Assembly (NCBI GenBank): GCA_029571985.1
Contig: JAKQVC010000223.1
Location: forward strand, 23,051 to 87,050
Direction of reading: 5' to 3'
Length of the DNA stretch: 64,000 nucleotides
Origin: Bacteroidota bacterium
GTDB lineage: Bacteria; Bacteroidota; Bacteroidia; Chitinophagales; BACL12
The position numbers and the translations under genes were made by a program. The notes beneath the pieces are model-generated. The model ran no database searches. It worked only from the letters and a program-made list of their open reading frames with translations, and was not told the origin of the DNA. Within the stretch, counting starts at the first letter, position 1, and every line of letters begins with the position of its first letter. Shown here one piece after another: positions 52,470 through 61,369 of this stretch.

Positions 52470-53381
52470 ATGGATCGGGCATATCAGAAAGCATATTGGT
52501 TATACCATGTATGCGTGTTTTTGTGGGGATTTACTGCCGTATTCGGTCGTTTAATTCAGCTCAATGAAACCATATTAGTATGGTATCGGATGGGCATTAC
52601 TTCCGTCATTTTATTATGCATACCGGCACTTTGGAAATCTTTGCGCACCATCCAACGAAAAACGCTTTGGAAATTAGTTGGCATCGGTTTAATCGTTACC
52701 GCACATTGGCTTGCCTTTTATGGTTCTATTAAGGAGGCAAATATTTCAGTTGCCTTAACCTGCCTTGCCACCACTTCTTTTTTTGTGAGTGTGCTGGAAC
52801 CACTTTTTTTTGGCAGAAAATTTATCTGGCACGAATTGTTGCTTGGCTTGCTGGTAGTGCCGGCGATGTATTTAATTTTTCATTTCAGCGGAAACTATAA
52901 AACCGGTATTATATTAGGATTAATATCCACTTTCTTCGCAACCATATTCTCTCTGCTCAATAAAAAAATGATTGCAGAAACAAAACCGCTGAATATCACT
53001 TTTATTGAAATTGTGACAGGGTATATCATCCTAAGCGCAATCATGCCGCTGTATTTACATGTGCAACCCGAAACAGATATCCATCCTTCCGGAACAGATA
53101 TCGTGAATCTGATATTATTTTCCGGCTTATGCACGGTGGTCCCCTTTACGCTTTCCTTATATTGTTTACGACATATCTCTGTATTTACCGCCTCCATCAC
53201 ACTGAACCTTGAACCGGTGTATGGCATTGGCATGGCTATATTGCTGTTTAACGAGCAGGAGCATCTGCAAACGGGATTTTATATAGGCACGCTGATGATT
53301 ATGGCAGTGGTTTTTATTAACCCGTTCATCCAAAAACGCTTTGGTGACCAGGCAAAACCACCGGTTATCATTGGTGAATAG
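52470..53381 (+). CDS. EamA/DMT-superfamily transporter
   Basis: 303 residues, ten predicted helices in two EamA halves (VFLWGFTAVFGRLIQLNE ... and GIILGLISTFFATIFSLLNK ...). LTLNLEPVYGIGMAILLFNEQEHL is typical of the second half. Substrate unknown. Followed 35 bp later by the multi-PAS kinase on the same strand. Confidence 0.88.
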   Translation: MDRAYQKAYWLYHVCVFLWGFTAVFGRLIQLNETILVWYRMGITSVILLCIPALWKSLRTIQRKTLWKLVGIGLIVTAHWLAFYGSIKEANISVALTCLATTSFFVSVLEPLFFGRKFIWHELLLGLLVVPAMYLIFHFSGNYKTGIILGLISTFFATIFSLLNKKMIAETKPLNITFIEIVTGYIILSAIMPLYLHVQPETDIHPSGTDIVNLILFSGLCTVVPFTLSLYCLRHISVFTASITLNLEPVYGIGMAILLFNEQEHLQTGFYIGTLMIMAVVFINPFIQKRFGDQAKPPVIIGE

Positions 53382-53416
53382 TAAAAAAATGGTACATTAG
53401 TACCCTTAGTATCTGT

Positions 53417-55654
53417 ATGGCAAATCGTGTTACACCACCTTTAGCACCCACCACACCATCCACTGATTTTGAATTATTCTTCAGAATGTCGGCGGATGTC
53501 ATGCTGGTGGCAACACTGGATGGCACGATCATCGATTTTAACAATGCGTATTCAAGAATCAGTGGTTATTCGCGGGATGAAATTATTGACTTAAAAGGCG
53601 GTTGGGATTTTGTGTTACCCGAAGATATCCCGAATGCTTTAAAAGTAATTGATGAGCTACGGATAAATAAAACACAACTGCTCAACTACGAATTACGTAT
53701 CCGCACCAAATCAGGTCAAATTAAAACGCTGAGTTACGATGCATCCGTTAACTCAATTACCGGACATATTTATTGCATCGGCAGAGATGTTACCACGATG
53801 TATCAGCAGCAAAAACACGCCGCTGAAACAGAATCCAGATTGCGCTTTTTCTTCGATCATGCTTTAGATGGTATGAGCATTATTGTGAATGGTGAATATC
53901 AACTCGTAAACAATGCATTTCTGCGCATTTTCGGAGCAGAAAGTGAAGCAGACATTATCGGGCGCAACTTCCTAGATTTTGTAGATCCCGAATACAAAGA
54001 AAAAGTTGGCCGGATTGTGCAAACCAATTCTGACGAGATGTATACTTCGCGCATTATCCGTCTCGATAACGGCCTGGCGAGAAATGTGGAGGTTACCGGT
54101 AAAACCATTTCGCATCAGGATCAGAAGGTGCGCATTTCTGTTGTTCGCGACCTCGATGAGCGGCGCAATATGCAGGAAAAAGTGAAAGAAAGCGAAGCCC
54201 GATTTACAGCAGTATTTCAAAATGCATCGCTCGGCATTGCCCTCACCGATCGCAATGGCAAATTTGTTGAAGCCAACTATACCCTGCTGCAACGTCTCGG
54301 CTATACACTAGATGAAATAAAAGGTTTAGACATCTACCAATTCCTTGAAGCCAACGACCACAGTTCAACTAAAAATTATTTCAAACAACTGCTGAGTGGT
54401 AAAACCTCTACCGCTTTTTTTGAACGCAGATGGCAGCGAAAAAATGGCAGCAGCACCTGGTCTAAAATGACCTGTAATGTTTTACAGGGCACGCAGGGAA
54501 AAACACTTATTCTTTCTATTATTGAAGACATCGACCTGCAGAAACGCAACGAACAGGCTTTGATGGAGAGTGAAGAGAAATTCCGTGCCGTATACGAAAG
54601 TTCACCAATGGGTATCGTAATTACATCAGATGGCGGCCGTATACATGATGTAAATGATGCCTTTGTAAACATGCTCGGATATACCGAAGCTGCGCTGCAC
54701 AGTAAAAACATTTTAGATTTCACACATCCGGCAGATAAGGATGCGGCACAGGTGCAGTTGCTTAATATTTACTCCGGTGCTGCCAAGCATTATTCTGTAG
54801 AAAAACGTTTTTTGCGCAAGGATGGCACTGAATTCTGGGCCAGAGAAGCCATGTCCAGTTTATTTCACGTGGGCGATGCTATGTACACAGTAGCCATCAT
54901 CGAAAATATTGAAGGCCGCAAACGCGCAGAAGCCGCACTTGAGCAAAAAAATCTTGAACTCACGCATACCAATCAGGAACTCGAACATTTTGCGTATGTA
55001 GCTTCCCACGACTTACAGGAACCACTGCGCACTATTACCAGCTTCATTCAAATACTCGAGCGCCGGTATCATGATAAACTGGATATAGAAGCACAGCAAT
55101 TTATGGGCTTCATTGTAGATGGTGCCAAACGTATGCAAACCCTCATTCATGATTTATTGGAATATAGTCGCATCAACCGCTATAATACAGGATTTGAAAA
55201 AATAGACCTCAACGAAATATTTATTACCGTAAATCATGTACTGAAAGATAAAATTGAAACACATGAAGCCTTAATCATGGCTGAACATTTACCTGAGGTA
55301 TATGGAAACCGTATTCAACTCACCCAGGTATTTCAAAATCTGATAGACAATGCCATCAAATTCAAATCAGATAAACGCACCCCGGAAGTAACCATTTCCG
55401 TTATTGAACATAAAACCACCTGGGAACTCATATTTAAGGATAACGGCATTGGTATCAGTGCTGAATATTTCCAGCGTATTTTTGTCATCTTCCAACGATT
55501 GCATACGGTTGAAGAATACACCGGAACCGGAATCGGTCTTGCCATTTGCAGGAAAATTGTCGAACGTCACGGCGGAGAAATCTGGGTAGAATCAAAGCCC
55601 GGCAAAGGTTCAACTTTTCATTTAACCTTAAGTAAAAAATTATCAGCGGGATAA
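53417..55654 (+). CDS. Orphan multi-PAS sensor histidine kinase, soluble
   Basis: 745 residues. Four PAS domains in series (~residues 20-130, 140-250, 265-375, 390-500), then a HisKA domain with H531 in ASHDLQEPLRTI and an HATPase domain (NLIDNAIKFK, KDNGIGIS, TGTGIGLAI). The SHDLQEPLR box places it with the phytochrome/bacteriophytochrome-like kinase group common in Bacteroidota. No membrane helix and no receiver or regulator gene adjoins it, so the partner is unknown. Ligands of the PAS domains cannot be read from the sequence. Confidence 0.92.
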   Translation: MANRVTPPLAPTTPSTDFELFFRMSADVMLVATLDGTIIDFNNAYSRISGYSRDEIIDLKGGWDFVLPEDIPNALKVIDELRINKTQLLNYELRIRTKSGQIKTLSYDASVNSITGHIYCIGRDVTTMYQQQKHAAETESRLRFFFDHALDGMSIIVNGEYQLVNNAFLRIFGAESEADIIGRNFLDFVDPEYKEKVGRIVQTNSDEMYTSRIIRLDNGLARNVEVTGKTISHQDQKVRISVVRDLDERRNMQEKVKESEARFTAVFQNASLGIALTDRNGKFVEANYTLLQRLGYTLDEIKGLDIYQFLEANDHSSTKNYFKQLLSGKTSTAFFERRWQRKNGSSTWSKMTCNVLQGTQGKTLILSIIEDIDLQKRNEQALMESEEKFRAVYESSPMGIVITSDGGRIHDVNDAFVNMLGYTEAALHSKNILDFTHPADKDAAQVQLLNIYSGAAKHYSVEKRFLRKDGTEFWAREAMSSLFHVGDAMYTVAIIENIEGRKRAEAALEQKNLELTHTNQELEHFAYVASHDLQEPLRTITSFIQILERRYHDKLDIEAQQFMGFIVDGAKRMQTLIHDLLEYSRINRYNTGFEKIDLNEIFITVNHVLKDKIETHEALIMAEHLPEVYGNRIQLTQVFQNLIDNAIKFKSDKRTPEVTISVIEHKTTWELIFKDNGIGISAEYFQRIFVIFQRLHTVEEYTGTGIGLAICRKIVERHGGEIWVESKPGKGSTFHLTLSKKLSAG

Positions 55655-55661
55655 AGTGCTG

Positions 55662-56657
55662 TTAATAGGTAGGACATTTAAGCGGATCGCGCTTGCCAAT
55701 TGAACCAAAGGTGTACACTACAGCCATTTCGAGTCCACCGGATAAATTACTGGCCGTACTCAGTTTAGATACATTGATATCATAACTTATCGAACCGGTG
55801 AAATGTCCGGTTTGCAAACCACCTACTACCCATAAAGCATCGCCCACCCGAAACCAGGTTCCGGCAAATAAAGCACTTTCTGAACCATCGCCGCCCATAG
55901 GCTTGCTGAAATTCGCACCCAAAATAATTTCAGAAGCTTTTTTCTGAGTGGAAACATAAATCTGAGGCTGAAAAGTAGCGACACCATTTAAGGCAATGAA
56001 AGCGCCTGCAGTGGCAGTGTATCTTATACCCACCTGATTCGTGCTGCCATAAAAAGATTCAACCGGCTCATTCACATGCGCAACAGAAGCGCCAATCGTA
56101 TACCGCTGGTCTTCATAAGGAATAATCGTCAGCAAAGCACCTGCGCCTAAATCGGCGTAAGATAATTGCTGATTTAATCCGGTTTCACCGTTAGCAATTT
56201 GCTGGTCAAAAGAAAAATCATTCCACTGATTGTCAAAATACAATCTAGAAACATCAAATGTTTTTTGAACAATTCCACCCTGCAAACCTATTGCCAGTCG
56301 CACCGCATCATGATCGGTATATCCAATATGATAAGCGGCAGAAATCAATAATTTATTGGTGGTAAGCACTCCATCACCGGCCTGGTCATTCAGGGCAATA
56401 ACACCTAAGCCAAAACGATTCACTGCTTTTTTAGGCTGAATACCCACATCTGTAAATAAAGAAAATGTTCGATATGGAACAGTTACACTTCCCCACTGAT
56501 CCCGATAATTAGCACCGAGACGAACACTTCCCAAAAAATTACCGGTTTGCGCCGGATTAATATGCATCGGCGCTGCGAAAAATTGCGAAAAATGCACATC
56601 CTGTCCGCATACCAGCAGAGAGCTCAACATACATATGCCAAACAGGATTTTTCTCAT
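55662..56657 (-). CDS. PorP/SprF family type IX secretion system outer-membrane protein
   Basis: 331 residues. Signal peptide (GICMLSSLLVCGQ), then HFSQFFAAPMHINPAQTG, the hallmark start of PorP/SprF, and about 14 amphipathic strands forming an outer-membrane barrel. In Flavobacterium SprF is needed to deliver or display the adhesin SprB, whose C-terminal domain is type B; PorP-like genes commonly lie beside such cargo. Here the ATG overlaps the stop of the upstream gliding-CTD gene by 4 bp, so cargo and receiver are coupled. Confidence 0.92.
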   Translation of the reverse strand: MRKILFGICMLSSLLVCGQDVHFSQFFAAPMHINPAQTGNFLGSVRLGANYRDQWGSVTVPYRTFSLFTDVGIQPKKAVNRFGLGVIALNDQAGDGVLTTNKLLISAAYHIGYTDHDAVRLAIGLQGGIVQKTFDVSRLYFDNQWNDFSFDQQIANGETGLNQQLSYADLGAGALLTIIPYEDQRYTIGASVAHVNEPVESFYGSTNQVGIRYTATAGAFIALNGVATFQPQIYVSTQKKASEIILGANFSKPMGGDGSESALFAGTWFRVGDALWVVGGLQTGHFTGSISYDINVSKLSTASNLSGGLEMAVVYTFGSIGKRDPLKCPTY

Positions 56658-59600
56658 TGCAATAGTGAAATATTACCTTTTAATTCGATTGGTTTTCCAT
56701 CCAGGAAACGCCCGGTTAATACATATACATACACTTCTGTTTCCTGTAGTTGTCCTTTATATGTACCATCCCATCCAACACTGCGGTCATTGGTTTGAAA
56801 CACTAATTCACCCCATCGGTTAAATATCAATAATTGAATTTCATCAAACCCAAACCCTTTAATAAATATCATATCATTTATACCATCACCATTAGGCGAA
56901 AAGGCATTGGGTACGCCAACAGCACCTTCATTCACCACCTCAACCGTACGACAATACACATCGCTGCAGCCGTTGGTATTGGTTGCGGTCAGACAAACAG
57001 TATAAACACCTTCTTCCTCATACACATGATATCCATTTTTATCGATAGAAGTAGTGCCGTCACCATAATTCCATTCATAGGTAACCGCATTTGTACTCAG
57101 ATTGGTGAAAACCGTTGGCGTATTGATGATAGCATATTCCGGATAGGCATCAAAAAAGGCAGTAGGCCAACCATCAATAATCACTTCTTGTGTAAGTGTG
57201 TCAGGTACACCACATAAAACTGCAATCAGTGAAACCGTGTAAATACCAGGCTCTGTATAAATATGTGTTGTGGCGGCTGCAGTATCTGAAGTGCCATCAC
57301 CAAATAACCAGATATAGGTATCTGCCGTTTCCGATAATGGCGTAAATGTGGCTTCCACCGGCAAACAACCCAGCGCTTCTGCAGTGAAACCTGTATTAAA
57401 CTCGTACAAATAATCGATACTTAATGAAAATGTATCCGCAGCATTACAACTAAATGGGTCGGTAACAATCAACGTAATCGTATACGCCCCTGGTTCATAA
57501 TAAGCATGCTCCGGATTTTGTTCATCAGAGGTAGTGCCATCCCCAAAATCCCATTCAAATTCAGTTGTAGGATTATAGATACCTAAAGCATTAAGGGTAG
57601 CGGTTAAACTATCGCAATTTTCTGTCAGCGTATATTCAAAATCAGCTTCAATATCCTCACTGAGTACGGTAACTGTCAGATAAGCCGTATCCGCAATATT
57701 ACAAGTCAGTGAATCTATTACAATCAGCATCACTTCATAAGTACCCGGCTCAGTATAAGTATGTGATGGTTCAAACGAATAATTGAGTGGCGACCCATCT
57801 CCAAAATCCCAGATATAATCTTCTGCTTCTGCACTTGTATTAATAAAATCTACATCAAAAGGCACACAACCGATAAAAGAAGGATCAGCAACTGCCTCTG
57901 CATATACGCCGGCAATATTAAATTCAATTTTTGCGACACCGAGATTACACAATGATCCACCATTTACTTCCGACCATGCGCCGGGTGTAGTCGGAAAATC
58001 ATCCAAGCCCCAGCAGCCCGCGCATACTGCCTGATAGATTGCTCCTGCTTTATCAAAGCGACTCGTGCCGCCATCCACGTGCTCAGGACTGGCAGGTCCG
58101 CCAAAATAACTGGCAAATACTAAGTCAATCGCATTTTTTGAAATCACAAAAAAGTAGAAATCGCTGCCATCAGTTGTCGACTGGATAGCATCCGGTGTAA
58201 TCGTCATGTCAACTGTAAAACCGGTAGATATATTATATCCCTGATTTACGATACCACCCCATCCTGACACATATACATTTTCGCATTGATCAACTAAAAA
58301 TGCAGAAGGTGAAATATTTATGGCTGAACCTCCATTTCCAAAAACCATGGAGTACATAATCGCACTTAAATCCGGTTCCAATTTGGTAATAAAGTGTTTG
58401 CCATTTGGTTCCGTATATACACCGGCTGTAACCGGCCATACACCTTTTGTTTGTCCGGTTATATAAATATTATCATCTGCATCTGTTTCCACAAAATACA
58501 CCTGATCATAATTATTTGTGCCGGCAAACGTGCAATATTCAAGCGTTGTTCCATCAGGAGAAATAATCGAAACAAAGCCATCCGTTACACCACCTGAATA
58601 GGTTGTATCCCAGGCCCCGGCTGTTACCGGAAAATCGTTGCTGGCTGTTCCACCGCCCACCACTAACTGCCCAAGCGATGTTAGCTTCATACTATAAGCA
58701 CCTTCTTCTTCGCTTCCACCTATATAACTCGACCAGGTTAATGCTGAGCAATTGGGTGCTAATTTAAATACCACACCTTCCTGATCACCTGATATTGCAG
58801 GCTGAAATACACCGGCAGTTGTCGGGAAATTAGTACTTACCGTATTACTGGCAACATAAATATTTTCAAAGGCATCAACAATAACCTCTCCCCGAATAAA
58901 ATCTCCGTAATTATAATGTGTTGTATATCCGGGTGCTATATTCAAACCATCATTACCCGTTCCGCCGACAAAGGTTGAACCGATTAACGCAGTTCCGTCG
59001 GCGTTTAATTTCAATACATAAATATCACTACCACCAGAAAAATCAATTCCGTCAACAGTTACTGTAGAACCGCCATTAAAGGATGCATCATAAGCACCTG
59101 CAGTTATAGGAAAATTATTACTGCTGGTGGTGCCGTAAATCACTAATTCATTATCAGCGGTTGCCATCATACTGTGTGGCAATTCAGATTTTGTTCCGCC
59201 TATGTAAGTGCTAAATAATAAATCCGTTCCGGTAGCATTCCATTTAGAAATACCCAGGTCAGTATCTCCACCCGAAAACGTTGTTGTGTATGCGCCTACG
59301 GTTGTCGGATATCCACCACCAAATGCAGCGCCTCCACCAAATAAATTACCCTCACTGTCAAATGTGGCCGTATATCCCCAATTATCTGTGGTGCTGCCGC
59401 TATAGGAGCCGAACACTAATTCCGGGTCAATAATTAATTCGAAATTTCGATCAAATCCTTCCGGAAATTGAAAGGACACAATATTTTCATCAACCTGATA
59501 CAGGCAAGGCACCGGAACTACTTTACCATTAATTTTCTGCCAGGCATAAGGTCGCATTTCTTTAACGGTATCCAATGCTGTAACTAACTGTAATTGATTA

Positions 59601-60157
59601 TCCTGTACTAAAACAGCATACAAACCGGTATACTGCATGCGTATATCCTCAACATGCGCACCGGGATGCACAATAAAATCATATTTCAAATTACTGCCGC
59701 TGCTATATACACGCATATCAATTTGCGCATAAACATCATCATACAACACTTCACCATATGCATGCACACGCGATGCCCACTTTGAAGGATCATTTCCTAA
59801 AATGAAATTATAATATTCATTACCCGGCATCGATGCTACTACGGGAATAGCAGAACGCGCATCCAGAAATTGCATGCGATAAGCATGTCGCTGAATAATC
59901 TGAGAAGTTTGTCCGGGCTGGGTATGTTTCACCGCATCTTCATCAAACAAGTCAAACATAAACCCTGATTGCTCGAGATACACCCGCATACCACCCAATT
60001 CAGCGCGATACAACACCTGTTCAGGCCATTGATGCTTATTTTCTAAAAACTTAATCGGTTGGGCATGCGGAACTGAAATTTGCTGGGCGCATAAAGGCTG
60101 CACGCCAAAAAACAGCGTCTGCACGAGGAGTAATATGGTGGCACTTCGGAAGTTCAC
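56654..60157 (-). CDS. T9SS cargo: DUF7948, SBBP-repeat and PKD domains with type B (gliding-motility) CTD
   Basis: 1,167 residues from GTG 60157 (TTG 60166 also possible). Signal peptide (LLLVQTLFFGVQPLCAQ). DUF7948-like N-terminus (FLENKHQWPEQVLYRAELGG, YDFIVHPGAHVEDIRMQYTG). Residues ~255-760 are SBBP-type repeats forming a beta-propeller (FGSYSGSTTDNWGYTATFDS, FSTYIGGT, TFVGGTGNDG, WSSYIGGSEEEGAY). Residues ~775-1070 hold four PKD-like domains (DYIWDFGDGSPLNYSFEPSH, FEWDFGDGTTSDEQNPEH, YIWLFGDGTSD, YEWNYGDGTTS). The gliding-motility C-terminal domain follows: VPNAFSPNGDGINDMIF and LLIFNRWGELVFQT. Probably exported by the T9SS and displayed on the surface with the help of the next gene, PorP/SprF. 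Confidence 0.9.
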   Translation of the reverse strand: MNFRSATILLLVQTLFFGVQPLCAQQISVPHAQPIKFLENKHQWPEQVLYRAELGGMRVYLEQSGFMFDLFDEDAVKHTQPGQTSQIIQRHAYRMQFLDARSAIPVVASMPGNEYYNFILGNDPSKWASRVHAYGEVLYDDVYAQIDMRVYSSGSNLKYDFIVHPGAHVEDIRMQYTGLYAVLVQDNQLQLVTALDTVKEMRPYAWQKINGKVVPVPCLYQVDENIVSFQFPEGFDRNFELIIDPELVFGSYSGSTTDNWGYTATFDSEGNLFGGGAAFGGGYPTTVGAYTTTFSGGDTDLGISKWNATGTDLLFSTYIGGTKSELPHSMMATADNELVIYGTTSSNNFPITAGAYDASFNGGSTVTVDGIDFSGGSDIYVLKLNADGTALIGSTFVGGTGNDGLNIAPGYTTHYNYGDFIRGEVIVDAFENIYVASNTVSTNFPTTAGVFQPAISGDQEGVVFKLAPNCSALTWSSYIGGSEEEGAYSMKLTSLGQLVVGGGTASNDFPVTAGAWDTTYSGGVTDGFVSIISPDGTTLEYCTFAGTNNYDQVYFVETDADDNIYITGQTKGVWPVTAGVYTEPNGKHFITKLEPDLSAIMYSMVFGNGGSAINISPSAFLVDQCENVYVSGWGGIVNQGYNISTGFTVDMTITPDAIQSTTDGSDFYFFVISKNAIDLVFASYFGGPASPEHVDGGTSRFDKAGAIYQAVCAGCWGLDDFPTTPGAWSEVNGGSLCNLGVAKIEFNIAGVYAEAVADPSFIGCVPFDVDFINTSAEAEDYIWDFGDGSPLNYSFEPSHTYTEPGTYEVMLIVIDSLTCNIADTAYLTVTVLSEDIEADFEYTLTENCDSLTATLNALGIYNPTTEFEWDFGDGTTSDEQNPEHAYYEPGAYTITLIVTDPFSCNAADTFSLSIDYLYEFNTGFTAEALGCLPVEATFTPLSETADTYIWLFGDGTSDTAAATTHIYTEPGIYTVSLIAVLCGVPDTLTQEVIIDGWPTAFFDAYPEYAIINTPTVFTNLSTNAVTYEWNYGDGTTSIDKNGYHVYEEEGVYTVCLTATNTNGCSDVYCRTVEVVNEGAVGVPNAFSPNGDGINDMIFIKGFGFDEIQLLIFNRWGELVFQTNDRSVGWDGTYKGQLQETEVYVYVLTGRFLDGKPIELKGNISLLQ

Positions 60158-60369
60158 AATAAACAAAGCAGATACAGGGCACCAGATAGTCCGATAGCCA
60201 CTAATCCATATTAAAAATACGAAACTTTCGCTGGTACGGTTGGTTTGGGGGAGAAATGACTATGTTATGACCCTGTAATTTCGCTTCGTGTACCCTGCCC
60301 GGAAATAGCGAAAGCACAGCTTCATTTTAGCCTGTTCTTTTGTAATATTGAGGCAAAACACATCAGACT

Positions 60370-60870
60370 ATGCGCAACATGATGGCCATTTTCCTACTCC
60401 TGTGTGGGTTTCAGGTTGTTACTCATGCCCAGGAAGTGAAAAAGCTCGAAGCGGGACAAGCGCCCGGAAAAGCCACTATTGACCAGATTTCTTGGTTGGC
60501 AGGATATTGGGAAGGAACCGGATTTGGAGGCAACTGCACGGAGCTCTGGTTGCCGGCTGCCGACAAGGCCATGCAGGGTATTTTCAGGTTCGTGCTCAAC
60601 GACACCCTCATTTTCACTGAGTATATGCACCTGATTGAGGAAGACAGCAGCCTGACCATCAAGCTCAAACACTACGGCAAAGACCTCGAAGGATGGGAAG
60701 AAAAATCAGAATGGACCACCTTCAAATTAGTATCCATCGAAAATCAAACCGCCTATTTCAGCGGACTCACGTATTCGGTAACCGGAAATAAATTGCTCAT
60801 ACGCCTCACACTTAAAGAAGGGGATCAGGTGTATACGGAGGATTTTAATTTTAAGCGAATAGAAAAATAA
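60370..60870 (+). CDS. DUF6265 family exported protein
   Basis: 166 residues. Signal peptide (MMAIFLLLCGFQVVTHAQ), then the DUF6265 pattern: ISWLAGYWEGTGFGGNCTELW, AMQGIFRFVLNDTLIFTEYM and LTIKLKHYGKDLEGWEEK. Lipocalin-like beta barrels of unknown function, probably periplasmic. Divergent from the T9SS cargo gene, with a 212-bp gap that holds AT-rich promoter-like sequence but no clear box pair. Confidence 0.82.
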   Translation: MRNMMAIFLLLCGFQVVTHAQEVKKLEAGQAPGKATIDQISWLAGYWEGTGFGGNCTELWLPAADKAMQGIFRFVLNDTLIFTEYMHLIEEDSSLTIKLKHYGKDLEGWEEKSEWTTFKLVSIENQTAYFSGLTYSVTGNKLLIRLTLKEGDQVYTEDFNFKRIEK

Positions 60871-60929
60871 AGAGCAGCACTGTCAAAATTGATACCTGAA
60901 TTCCATCTACGAAAAACAATTGGTTGACA

Positions 60930-61172
60930 ATGGCTGACAATTTAAATATTACGCACCTTATAATCCCAGAAGATATAGCGGACAAACAGATATTGATTTC
61001 AGATGCTATGTTGTTATTCGAACGTAAGATAAATCGAAATGAATCGGCATTTAATGCGCTGAAGGACATTAACCCAAAAGTCGCCGCATTTGTTATTGAC
61101 AACCAACATTTAACCATTGATGAATTCGAAGTAGCACTTTACCATCAACTTTTTCGAAATAAAAATATATAA
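60930..61172 (+). CDS. Small hypothetical protein next to the CRISPR array
   Basis: 80 residues from ATG 60930. No signal peptide or membrane helix; mostly helix-favouring, polar and acidic (SDAMLLFERKINRNESAFNA, DEFEVALYHQLF). I recognise no family. It lies 60 bp after the DUF6265 gene and 71 bp before the degenerate CRISPR repeat. Being beside the array could be chance, and it does not resemble Cas1, Cas2, Csn2 or a known anti-CRISPR. Short length lowers confidence that it is a gene. Confidence 0.5.
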   Translation: MADNLNITHLIIPEDIADKQILISDAMLLFERKINRNESAFNALKDINPKVAAFVIDNQHLTIDEFEVALYHQLFRNKNI

Positions 61173-61243
61173 ACATTAAAAAGGAATTGCTTATATCAAT
61201 CAAACTATAACGTTGTTCGCGTTCAAGTTCATAGTCCATAAAT

Positions 61244-61292
61244 TATAATATTGCTTTCAAATTGAGTTCCTCATATTTTTTGCATTAAGAGC
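61244..61292 (+). repeat. Degenerate terminal CRISPR repeat
   Basis: About 49 bp. The central TTGCTTTCAAATTGAGTTCC is intact. The first eight bases differ (no GCTGTGA), three bases are inserted in the T-rich box (TCATATTTTTTGC instead of TTATTTTTGC), and C becomes G near the end (AAGAGC). The insertion removes the TAnnTTTG match. It is the outermost unit and marks one array boundary; degeneracy usually marks the oldest, leader-distal end. Confidence 0.85.
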
Positions 61293-61322
61293 TGCGGCAT
61301 TGCGCCATTAGATTGACGATGT

Positions 61323-61369
61323 GCTGTGAATTGCTTTCAAATTGAGTTCCTTATTTTTGCATTAACAGC
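61323..61369 (+). promoter_or_regulatory. Promoter-like sequence inside each CRISPR repeat (first copy shown)
   Basis: Within the repeat, TTG (repeat positions 9-11; here 61331-61333), an 18-nt spacer and TATTTTTG (positions 30-37; here 61352-61359) imitate the Bacteroidota -33/-7 promoter. The same eight-base box precedes mreB, aspS and hutH in this window. Transcription would begin near the end of each repeat and run rightward into the spacer. All 35 consensus repeats carry it; the degenerate one does not. Confidence 0.5.

Noticed and set aside
60166..60370. Strong promoter pair in the divergent gap of the T9SS cargo and DUF6265 genes
   Set aside because: No TAnnTTTG with properly spaced TTG could be identified on either strand.
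61173..61243. tracrRNA between the last ORF and the array
   Set aside because: No stretch complementary to the repeat was found; the only similar sequence is in direct orientation and is the degenerate repeat.
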